Under the pieces are notes generated by a model that had not been told where the DNA came from, ran no database searches, and saw nothing but the letters and a program-made list of their open reading frames with translations. From Campylobacter sp. (lineage in GTDB: Bacteria > Campylobacterota > Campylobacteria > Campylobacterales > Campylobacteraceae), in the NCBI GenBank assembly GCA_021203945.1, contig JAJQAF010000074.1:1-5433 (forward strand): 5,433 nucleotides of DNA, written 5' to 3'. Positions 1 to 5,433 of the stretch are shown one piece after another. The position numbers and the translations under genes were made by a program. The first letter of the stretch is position 1; every line of letters begins with the position of its first letter.

Positions 1-103
1 ACGCTATCTCGTATTCGTCTTTAAGCCTTGAAAAAACTTCAACCGCTCCAAACGCGTCAAGTGCGGTAAAATCATCAAAAAGCACTACGTTTACGGATCT
101 CAT
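1..103 (-). CDS. DJ-1/PfpI family protein, N-terminal 34 codons only (runs off left edge)
   Basis: The reverse strand from the ATG at 103 is open to the window edge. It begins MRSVNVVLFDDFTALD and continues AFGAVEVFSRLKDEYEIA. This is the characteristic first beta-strand and helix of the DJ-1/PfpI (class I glutamine amidotransferase-like) superfamily: a hydrophobic strand ending in LFDDF, then the (A/S)LD-x-(F/A)-G-x-x-EVF segment. Most relatives have Gly-Pro where this protein has Gly19-Ala20. Family members are small cytoplasmic proteins acting as glyoxalase/deglycase, hydratase, chaperone or protease-like enzymes; the nucleophilic cysteine elbow lies outside the window, so the activity cannot be judged. 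The start is fixed by an AAGGAG Shine-Dalgarno 5 nt upstream. The ATG at 108 is followed almost at once by a stop in its frame and is excluded. The gene is divergent from the methyltransferase gene. Confidence 0.8.
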   Translation of the reverse strand, partial: MRSVNVVLFDDFTALDAFGAVEVFSRLKDEYEIA

Positions 104-108
104 TTCAT

Positions 109-114
109 CTCCTT
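109..114 (-). promoter_or_regulatory. Shine-Dalgarno site of the PfpI-like gene
   Basis: The minus strand reads AAGGAG, then ATGAA, then the ATG at 103. A six-base match to the anti-SD at 5-nt spacing confirms that start for the edge-truncated gene. Confidence 0.8.
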
Positions 115-149
115 GCAAGCTAAATTCTAGCTGAAATTTTAGGAATTTA

Positions 150-167
150 AATCAAAAAAATTTGATT
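150..167. promoter_or_regulatory. inverted repeat, possible operator in the divergent intergenic region
   Basis: AATCAAA (150-156), a 4-A spacer, then TTTGATT (161-167) form a perfect 7-bp-arm dyad. It sits at the predicted transcription start of the PfpI-like gene, just downstream of the candidate -10 box at 174-169. A dimeric repressor bound here would block that promoter. I recognise no specific regulator's consensus, and A/T-only arms with a single G/C pair arise easily in this composition. Confidence 0.3.
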
Positions 168-168
168 G

Positions 169-174
169 ATTTTA
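169..174 (-). promoter_or_regulatory. candidate sigma-70 -10 box for the PfpI-like gene
   Basis: The minus strand reads TAAAAT (5 of 6 matches to TATAAT) in the context TTTAGATAAAATC. Transcription would start about 7 nt further on, near 162, leaving a leader of about 60 nt before the ATG at 103. Epsilonproteobacterial sigma-70 promoters commonly lack a clear -35 box, so the -10 is the main visible signal. In such AT-rich DNA chance matches are common. Confidence 0.35.
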
Positions 175-237
175 TCTAAACTCAAGTTAAAATCGCTCCA
201 TTTTTATCAAAATTTAACCAAAAATTTTAAAAACCTA

Positions 238-246
238 TGCTAAATT
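238..246 (+). promoter_or_regulatory. candidate extended -10 for the methyltransferase gene
   Basis: TGC followed by TAAATT resembles an extended -10 (TGn plus a 4/6 hexamer) and would give a leader of about 37 nt before the ATG at 290. An alternative -10, TAAAAT at 188-193, matches 5 of 6 but implies a leader of roughly 90 nt. The upstream DNA is A/T-tract rich, as is usual for Campylobacter promoters, but neither candidate has a clear -35. This is a weak call. Confidence 0.22.
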
Positions 247-289
247 TTTGTTTTAAAAAAATGTCTAAAAATATTTAAAGTAGAATCAA

Positions 290-1084
290 ATGCAAAATTT
301 AAAAAGCGTGGCAAATACTCTTTTTATCCCGCTTCAAGCGCGTATCTACGTATCTAAAAAATTTCCGAAGTATTTTTACGACGAAAAAGCGCTGTCGCTA
401 CAAGAAATTATCCCAAGTAATATTTTGCAAAATTCTAACGAATACTCATTTGTAGCTTCCGTCGCAAGATATTATAACACCGACGAGATGAGTAGAAATT
501 TCATACAAAAGTGTGAGCGTTGCAACATCATAAATCTGGGCGTCGGATTAGAAACCAATTACGAGCGCATAAATCAAGAGAACGCAAATTTTTACAAAGT
601 GGATTTTGAAGATGTGATAGATTTTAGGCGCAAGTTTTTAAAAGAGAACAAAAACAGGCATATGATAAGCGGCGATATGTTTGGGGCGGATTGGGTCAAA
701 AAAATCGACGCAACGACGCCGACTTTGATACTTGTTTTAGGGGTATTTGAGTATTTTCACGAGCAAGAAGTGCTTGATTTTATCGCTTTTTTAAAAAAGA
801 ATTTTGCGGCTGCCGAGCTGATTTTCGACGCAACCGATAAAAGCGGTCTTAAATTTGCCAATAAATACGTATCAAAGCTGCAAGAAGGCGCGCTTATGCA
901 TTTTTTCGTCGATGACGCCAAAGCCTTTGCAAACAAAACCGAAACGACTTTGCTTCAAGAGCGGCCATTTTTCACGGACGCAAGAAAGATACTTGCTAAA
1001 AAAGCAAACCTCTACACACGTCTTGCTATGTGGATAACGGATATCAAAAAGCGAGCGATTATAGTGCATTTAAAGCTAAATTAG
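290..1084 (+). CDS. class I SAM-dependent methyltransferase, leucine carboxyl methyltransferase (LCM/TcmP-like) family
   Basis: The 264-residue protein has the LCM-type layout. The N-terminal helical lead-in is TLFIPLQARIYVSKKFP, then FYDEKAL at about 29-35. SAM-binding motif I is NLGVGLETN (82-90). The acidic end of strand 2 is VDFEDVIDFRR (104-114). The SGDMFGADW segment (127-135) supplies the Asp and Trp typical of the family's third motif, and the strand/helix LVLGVFEYFHEQEV (148-161) follows. Members transfer a methyl group from S-adenosylmethionine to carboxyl or hydroxyl oxygens of small molecules or protein C-termini; the substrate here cannot be told. Motif I departs from the usual G-x-G-L-D-T-R: Asp is replaced by Glu88 and Arg by Asn90. 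There is no signal peptide or membrane segment, so it is cytoplasmic. The start at 290 has only a weak upstream AAAG; the ATG at 261 meets a stop after five codons. The gene is monocistronic and convergent with the uvrA cluster. Confidence 0.82.
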   Translation: MQNLKSVANTLFIPLQARIYVSKKFPKYFYDEKALSLQEIIPSNILQNSNEYSFVASVARYYNTDEMSRNFIQKCERCNIINLGVGLETNYERINQENANFYKVDFEDVIDFRRKFLKENKNRHMISGDMFGADWVKKIDATTPTLILVLGVFEYFHEQEVLDFIAFLKKNFAAAELIFDATDKSGLKFANKYVSKLQEGALMHFFVDDAKAFANKTETTLLQERPFFTDARKILAKKANLYTRLAMWITDIKKRAIIVHLKLN

Positions 1085-1088
1085 CTTT
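1072..1088 (+). terminator. weak hairpin at the end of the methyltransferase gene
   Basis: AAAGCT (1072-1077) and AGCTTT (1083-1088) pair around an AAATT loop that contains part of the TAG stop codon. The stem is only 6 bp with two G-C pairs, and the following bases are TACGCG rather than a T-run, so this is at best a weak intrinsic terminator. Confidence 0.2.
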
Positions 1089-1227
1089 TACGCGTTTAAA
1101 GCGAATGTGAAGCGTATTTTAATAAATTTAAAACATGCCTACCGAGTGAGTTTTAGCGCCATGATTACTATTTGGCGATTGAGCAAAGCCCACCGTTCGC
1201 AATCGCACAACCTAGCAAAAGCGCAAA
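1085..1227. other. convergent intergenic gap with a 7-bp-stem hairpin
   Basis: This 143-bp gap separates the 3' ends of the methyltransferase gene and the uvrA cluster. It contains GCGATTG (1175-1181) and its exact complement CAATCGC (1200-1206) around an 18-nt loop. In the minus direction the loop can also form a small GGGC/GCTC inner stem. No T-run follows on either strand, so a Rho-independent terminator is not demonstrated. No convincing gene fits: the plus-strand open frame from the GTG at 1107 has no ribosome site and enters antisense to the neighbouring gene. Confidence 0.35.
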
Positions 1228-2178
1228 TCATTGCACTTCGCATAGCGCAATCTCTACCAATCCCCTATCGTAAAGCGATGTCAAAAATAGCTTTTCGTCG
1301 ATATTTTGCACCAGATGTTTGCTCATACCTTTTGGTAAAACGATGTCCAAATACTCGCACCCGCTCAAAGAAAAAAGCTTTTGCTTGCCCCGCCACTCGT
1401 CGCTTTTAAATACCGGGGTTAAAATCACGAAATCGGAATTTGTAAATTTAGCGTTAATGCCGCGCTTTTTGCCGTCCGTTTTTAAATTTTCGGAAGTTAT
1501 TATGTGCCGCGCAACCTTGCCGCTACGCGAAATTTGCACAAGAGCATAATAATCCATCCCCCATTTATTTACGGAAGTTATACTTCCGCCCGAAGTAAAT
1601 GCGTAAATTTCGCCGCCTTTTATCTTAAAACTATCGATTTTGGGCGCGTAAGATTTGTCGCTGTGGTAAGCAAACGCCCCGCTATCGATAGCACCGAAAT
1701 ACTCCCAATTCGCAACCTTTAACGCAAGGTCTAAATTTAATAAAGCGTAGTTTCTGGCATCTCCGAAATACACAGCCTTTTCAAAGCCGATCGCAAACTC
1801 TTTTGCGTCCGATACGCTCGGGCAAGATCTTAATCTGGCGATTTTAGGGATTACGCCGCTATTTGATATATTTATTTTGCGAGGATTTTGCAAAATATCT
1901 TCGTAATAATAAATCGCGCTCGCGTCCGCCATAACGCCAAACCCGCTTTTAAATTTAAGCAAAACGGGCTCGTTTTCCAAGCCGGAGGCGCAATCTAGCA
2001 AAATTTTATGCGTAGTTTCGCCTTGGATGACGAAAAGATAGTTTTTATTCCACTCTTCGCCCGCACCGCCTGCGAGGATCACAATATCGCCGCAAGGCAA
2101 AACAACGCTTGATTTGACATAAGAAAGCTCTTTTGCGATTTCGTATTTTTTAAGTAAATTTAATTTAACGACGCTCAT
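1228..2178 (-). CDS. beta-strand-rich, propeller-like protein of unknown function
   Basis: This 316-residue protein belongs to no family I can name with confidence. It is dominated by short hydrophobic strands ending in Gly/Asp turns, in units recurring along the chain: GDIVILAGG (30-38), YLFVIQG (47-53), GFGVMADASAIYYYED (79-94), EFAIGFEKAVYFGDA (127-141), GGEIYAFTSGG (188-198), YYALVQISRSGK (210-221), DFVILTPVF (249-257), KLFSLSG (267-273) and EKLFLTSLYDRG (295-306). That pattern suggests a beta-propeller. There is no signal peptide, transmembrane segment or lipobox, so it is probably cytoplasmic. I chose the ATG at 2178 because a perfect AGGAGG lies 4 nt upstream. An in-frame ATG 12 codons earlier, at 2214, would overlap the upstream gene and lacks such a site. 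It is last in the presumed uvrA transcript, 25 nt after the stop of the helical-protein gene, which suggests the two products are made together. Confidence 0.75.
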   Translation of the reverse strand: MSVVKLNLLKKYEIAKELSYVKSSVVLPCGDIVILAGGAGEEWNKNYLFVIQGETTHKILLDCASGLENEPVLLKFKSGFGVMADASAIYYYEDILQNPRKINISNSGVIPKIARLRSCPSVSDAKEFAIGFEKAVYFGDARNYALLNLDLALKVANWEYFGAIDSGAFAYHSDKSYAPKIDSFKIKGGEIYAFTSGGSITSVNKWGMDYYALVQISRSGKVARHIITSENLKTDGKKRGINAKFTNSDFVILTPVFKSDEWRGKQKLFSLSGCEYLDIVLPKGMSKHLVQNIDEKLFLTSLYDRGLVEIALCEVQ

Positions 2179-2181
2179 AAA

Positions 2182-2188
2182 TCCTCCT
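2182..2188 (-). promoter_or_regulatory. strong Shine-Dalgarno that fixes the start of the propeller-like gene
   Basis: The minus strand reads AGGAGGA immediately before TTT and the ATG at 2178. It is the strongest ribosome site in the window and rules in favour of this start over the upstream in-frame ATG at 2214. It lies in the 25-nt gap after the stop of the preceding gene, so the last gene can be translated independently of coupling. Confidence 0.85.
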
Positions 2189-2203
2189 AATTTAGCTCTT
2201 TTT

Positions 2204-3253
2204 TTAAAACCCAAACATCTTTTTTACAAAAGACGTTTTTTGCTTAGGCGCTAGTTTCGCCAAAGCTTCAAGATTGATTTGCTCCTCAAATTTAGCCAAA
2301 AAATCCTTTGCAAACTTATCCGTCATCGCCTCGTCGTCTAAAAACCAAGTCTTTTTCAAAGTCGCGCTATGATAGGGGTTGTCGCTGTTTAAATAGGGCT
2401 GATAAAGCGTGCTGACCGCCGGCGGAAACGCTAAAATTTTACCTAAAATTTGAGACTCGCCGCAATAGTTAAAATAAAGCTTCAATTCAGGGCTTTTATT
2501 TACCGTTCGCCAAACGGCAAATTCGCGCGAAAAGCTCTTGTGCGTCGGCATTTTCACGCACTCAAATTTAGCCGCAGGAAGCTTTATAAAAGCCAGCTTA
2601 TAAAGTCCGTGCGCGCTTAAACACAAAAGTTTTTCGCCCTCCCTGACGTCTGTTTTTACGTATGAAGCGCAAAAACTTTGCAAACTCTCACTCATTGCGC
2701 TTGCGTCCTGCTCGCAAAGGGCTATTAAATATTTAATCATCGCGCGCTCGTTTAGCGGCTTTTTGGAGTTTGCAAATTTAACTGCCGCCGCCAAGGCCGG
2801 TTTTAGCGCGCACTCATCATCGTGCCATATCGCGGCGAGTAAATTTATACCGACTACGAGCATAGCATGTCCGTTTGCGCTAGGGGCGATACCGCGCGGG
2901 ATGACGGCTTCTACGGCTTTAAAATCCCCGCACGCAAGGCTTTTTAGCAGCGTGAAAAATCTGCCGCAATGATCATACCCATCTACGCAACCGGGCATTA
3001 ATTTGCAACGCGTAAGCTCAAAAATCAGGTTATTCACGCTTTGCCAATCGCCTTTTTGTAAGCACTTTTCAAGCTGTATTTCATAGTCATTCTCGTAGCT
3101 CGCCGCTAAATTCGGCAACGTCCCAAACGCAAGACTTCGCACGAGCTCGCGCACAAACGCGCTTTTATCGCCGCTTTCTTTTGCTATTTCTTGGGCGATT
3201 TCGCCTAGTTTTTGCTTGCACTCGCTTAAAATTTCGCTCATTTTATCTTTCAT
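2204..3253 (-). CDS. Cys-rich all-helical protein, possibly Imm49-like; function unknown
   Basis: The protein has 349 residues from the ATG at 3253. Other in-frame starts are a TTG at 3259 and an ATG at 3241 (protein beginning MSEILSE). None has a good Shine-Dalgarno; AAAGA before 3241 is the nearest. It is predicted all-helical and soluble, with no signal peptide. The central part repeats short helical pairs: LLKSLACGDFKAVEAVIP, then GINLLAAIWHDDECALKPAL, MIKYLIALCEQDASAMSESL and EGEKLLCLSAHGLYKLA. The order (small paired helices, a GD or DD turn, then an E-x-x-L-x-L-x-A-x-G-L-x-x-LA helix) resembles the Imm49 immunity-protein family of polymorphic toxin systems, but this is recollection of a family pattern, not a search result. 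It has twelve cysteines, including a C-x5-C-x6-C run (RCKLMPGC then DHCG). It starts 13 nt after the uvrA stop and is followed by the propeller-like gene. No toxin gene is in view, so an immunity role is unproven. Confidence 0.7.
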   Translation of the reverse strand: MKDKMSEILSECKQKLGEIAQEIAKESGDKSAFVRELVRSLAFGTLPNLAASYENDYEIQLEKCLQKGDWQSVNNLIFELTRCKLMPGCVDGYDHCGRFFTLLKSLACGDFKAVEAVIPRGIAPSANGHAMLVVGINLLAAIWHDDECALKPALAAAVKFANSKKPLNERAMIKYLIALCEQDASAMSESLQSFCASYVKTDVREGEKLLCLSAHGLYKLAFIKLPAAKFECVKMPTHKSFSREFAVWRTVNKSPELKLYFNYCGESQILGKILAFPPAVSTLYQPYLNSDNPYHSATLKKTWFLDDEAMTDKFAKDFLAKFEEQINLEALAKLAPKQKTSFVKKMFGF

Positions 3254-3266
3254 TTGCAACTATTTT

Positions 3267-5433
3267 TTAAATTTTGTTAGGATTTTTACTCTCCTGCTCT
3301 TTCATCCTGCCAAGCTCTTCTTCTAAAAATTTGCCCGTATAAGAAAGCGTCTTTTTATGGTTTTTGGCGACGCTTTTTACGTTACCGCAAGCGATGATTT
3401 TGCCGCCGCCTTCGCCGCCTTCGGGTCCCATATCAATGATGTAATCGCAATTTTTTATCACGTCCATATTATGCTCTATTACGAAAACGGAATTCCCCAA
3501 ATCAACCAAATGGTGCAAAACCCGCACAAGCCTTTCTACGTCGGCAAAATGTAGTCCCGTCGTAGGCTCGTCAAGGATGTAAAGCGTATTTCCCGTATCG
3601 CTTCTGCTTAGCTCTTTGGCGAGCTTTACGCGTTGAGCTTCGCCGCCGCTTAGCGTCGTAGCGTTTTGTCCGAGCGTTACGTAGCCCAGCCCCACGTCTT
3701 TTAACGTCGTAAGCTTTGCGGCTATTTTCGGCACGGCTTTAAAAAACTCAACCGCTTCGTCGATACTCATATTTAGCACGTCCGAAATGTTTTTGCCCTT
3801 ATATAAAATTTCAAGCGTTTGAGCGTTATACCTTGAGCCGTTGCAGGTATCGCAAACAACCATAACATCGGGTAAAAAATGCATTTCTATCTTTATCTCG
3901 CCCTCGCCTTGGCACTTTTCGCAACGTCCGCCCTTGACGTTAAAGCTAAATCGCCCGATTTTATAGCCTCTTAGCTTTGCTTCCTTGGTCTGAGCAAACA
4001 GATGTCTTATCTCGTCCATCACGCCCGTATAAGTGGCGGGATTGCTACGCGGCGTGCGACCTATCGGGCTTTGATCAAGATAGATCACCTTATCTAAATT
4101 TTCAAGTCCGTTTAAATTTACTCCTACTACTTTTTTTACTTTTTTGGCTCTGTTTAAGGCTTCTTGAGCTTCGGGCAAAAGAGTAAGCAAGACGAGCGAG
4201 CTTTTACCCGAGCCCGAAACTCCCGTGATACCGACTAAATTTCTAAGCGGAAAACGAGCCGATAAATTTTTAATATTATTGATATTTACATTTGAAATTT
4301 CAAGCCAACTTTCCTGTTTTCTATTTTTTTGATAGTTTATTTCGCATTCGCCGTTTATAAATTTTGCCGTTTGCGTGTGGCTTTTTAGCAGATTTTTCAC
4401 ATCGCCGGCAAAGACTATTTCGCCGCCGAATTTTCCCGCTCCGGGTCCGATATCCACTACGAAATCAGCCGCTTCAATCGTCTTTTTATCATGCTCTACA
4501 ACGATAACGGAGTTGCCTTTAAGTTGCAAATTTCTAAGCGTTTTTATGAGTTTTTGCGTATCGCGCTCATGTAGTCCTATGCTAGGCTCGTCAAGCACAT
4601 ACATTACGCCGCTTAATCCGCTGCCGATCTGGCTTGCGATACGAATTCTCTGCGCTTCGCCGCCGCTGATAGTCCTTGCGTCGCGTCCCAAAGAGAGATA
4701 ACCAAGTCCCACGTCGTAAAGAAAATAAAGCCTTTCGTTGATCTCTTTTAAAATCGGTGCGGCGATGGCTTTTTCCTGCTCGCTTAGATAATCAAATTTA
4801 GCCGAATTTGAGAAAAATGCAGTGCAGTTTTCTATACTCATATCTAAAATTTCACTCAGTCCGCGACCGGCGACCTTGACCGCCAAAGACTGCGGACGCA
4901 AGCGATGACCGCCGCACTCCGAACAGCTTTTTTCGCTCATATATTCATCAAAATCCTTATAATCTTTCAGCAAATTATAAGTTATCGTTACCGCTCCTTC
5001 AAATTTACGAAGCAGTTTATGGTGCTTCCAAAAAAACTCAACCTCCTTTGCGTTGCCGTAAAGCACAAGTCTTCGTTCGTCTTCGCTAAGTTCAAAAAAC
5101 GGCTTTTTGGTATCCACGCCGTTTTGCTCGCAAAAGGCAAGCAAAAATTTATAATAATAGCTCATATTGTAGCCGTAAAGTAGCTTTATGGCGCCGTTTT
5201 CTACGGTCTTTTCCTCATCAATGACTTTACTCATATCAAGGCTATAGCGGATTCCAAGCCCGTCGCAATGCTCGCATGCGCCTTTGGGCGAATTGAAGCT
5301 AAAGCTAAGAGGCTCAAGCGGCGTAAATGAAATTTTGCAGTCAAAACACGCCGAATGCTCACTATAATGGATAAAATTTTGCGTTAAATTTAACTCTTCG
5401 GCATTTACTATCTCAACCTCAACTTCGCCGTAA
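3267..5433 (-). CDS. uvrA: UvrA, excinuclease ABC subunit A (5' end beyond right edge)
   Basis: UvrA is the ATP-driven damage sensor of nucleotide excision repair; as a dimer it loads UvrB onto lesions in cytoplasmic DNA. The frame is open to the right edge, giving 721 residues (numbered here from the edge). The ATG at 5234 is internal, since conserved UvrA sequence continues upstream of it. In order: zinc cysteines C29, C32, C53, C56, matching E. coli C253/256/277/280; a CSECGG segment near 170; first ABC signature ISGGEAQR near 255 with Walker B VLDEPSIGLH; second Walker A GVSGSGKS (404-411, at 4223-4200); DQSPIGRTPRSNPATYTG; zinc module C504, C507, C527, C530 with the same spacing as E. 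coli C740/743/763/766; second signature LSGGEAQR near 594; Walker B YILDEPTTGLH and VIEHN. About 220 N-terminal residues, with the first Walker A, lie outside. All visible catalytic motifs are intact. It heads the presumed three-gene transcript; its promoter and any LexA-type control are outside the window. Confidence 0.98.
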   Translation of the reverse strand, partial: YGEVEVEIVNAEELNLTQNFIHYSEHSACFDCKISFTPLEPLSFSFNSPKGACEHCDGLGIRYSLDMSKVIDEEKTVENGAIKLLYGYNMSYYYKFLLAFCEQNGVDTKKPFFELSEDERRLVLYGNAKEVEFFWKHHKLLRKFEGAVTITYNLLKDYKDFDEYMSEKSCSECGGHRLRPQSLAVKVAGRGLSEILDMSIENCTAFFSNSAKFDYLSEQEKAIAAPILKEINERLYFLYDVGLGYLSLGRDARTISGGEAQRIRIASQIGSGLSGVMYVLDEPSIGLHERDTQKLIKTLRNLQLKGNSVIVVEHDKKTIEAADFVVDIGPGAGKFGGEIVFAGDVKNLLKSHTQTAKFINGECEINYQKNRKQESWLEISNVNINNIKNLSARFPLRNLVGITGVSGSGKSSLVLLTLLPEAQEALNRAKKVKKVVGVNLNGLENLDKVIYLDQSPIGRTPRSNPATYTGVMDEIRHLFAQTKEAKLRGYKIGRFSFNVKGGRCEKCQGEGEIKIEMHFLPDVMVVCDTCNGSRYNAQTLEILYKGKNISDVLNMSIDEAVEFFKAVPKIAAKLTTLKDVGLGYVTLGQNATTLSGGEAQRVKLAKELSRSDTGNTLYILDEPTTGLHFADVERLVRVLHHLVDLGNSVFVIEHNMDVIKNCDYIIDMGPEGGEGGGKIIACGNVKSVAKNHKKTLSYTGKFLEEELGRMKEQESKNPNKI

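Noticed and set aside
121..289. Recurring AAATTT/AAATTTA strings as a possible repeat array
   Set aside because: These strings are scattered at irregular spacing and recur in coding regions throughout the window; they reflect genus composition and codon use rather than a repeat element.
872..1069. Minus-strand open frame inside the methyltransferase gene
   Set aside because: It lies fully within a gene with strong family motifs on the other strand, and has no ribosome site or motif of its own.
1107..1409. Plus-strand open frame of 100 codons starting at a GTG in the convergent gap
   Set aside because: It has no ribosome site, a basic composition with no recognisable motif, and more than half of it lies antisense to the propeller-like gene, whose frame is clearly coding.
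2179..2214. Twelve-residue N-terminal extension of the propeller-like protein from the ATG at 2214
   Set aside because: It would overlap the preceding gene, lacks a ribosome site, and would place the perfect AGGAGG inside the coding sequence.
4375..4701. 108-codon plus-strand open frame antisense to uvrA
   Set aside because: It mirrors the highly conserved first ABC signature/Walker B region of uvrA, and its Ser/Pro-rich translation is typical of an antisense shadow.
5234..5234. ATG at 5234 as the start of a shortened UvrA
   Set aside because: The same frame continues upstream to the window edge with conserved UvrA zinc-module sequence (the C-x2-C ... GAC-x2-CDGLG pattern), so this ATG is internal and the gene is cut by the window, not truncated.

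Overview
The window looks like chromosomal DNA from a Campylobacter-type epsilonproteobacterium. The signs are AT-rich intergenic DNA, frequent AAA-TTT and TTA codon pairs, and a UvrA protein of ordinary bacterial type. The moderately GC-rich coding sequence suggests the concisus/curvus/showae/rectus side of the genus rather than C. jejuni. That placement is inference from composition; the window has no rRNA or other marker to settle it.

Layout. At the left edge, the first 34 codons of a minus-strand DJ-1/PfpI-family gene run off the window. A 186-bp AT-rich divergent intergenic region separates it from a plus-strand gene for a class I SAM-dependent methyltransferase of the leucine carboxyl methyltransferase (LCM/TcmP) type. 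That gene converges, across a 143-bp gap, on a three-gene minus-strand cluster that fills the rest of the window. In transcription order the cluster is uvrA (5' end beyond the right edge), a Cys-rich all-helical protein with a possible Imm49-like layout, and a beta-strand-rich, propeller-like protein of unknown function. The gaps between the three genes are about 13 and 25 nt, so they probably form one transcript.

How the genes work together. UvrA is the damage-recognition ATPase of nucleotide excision repair. Nothing in the sequence of the two downstream genes points to DNA repair. They may be an accessory pair that uses the uvrA transcript, and they are the least explained part of the window. 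The PfpI-like and methyltransferase genes are divergent, and a 7-bp-arm inverted repeat lies between them next to a good candidate -10 box for the PfpI-like gene.

I see no rRNA, tRNA, CRISPR array, insertion sequence, phage gene, attachment site or replication origin. Apart from the operon tail and the divergent regulatory region, this is an ordinary chromosomal stretch.
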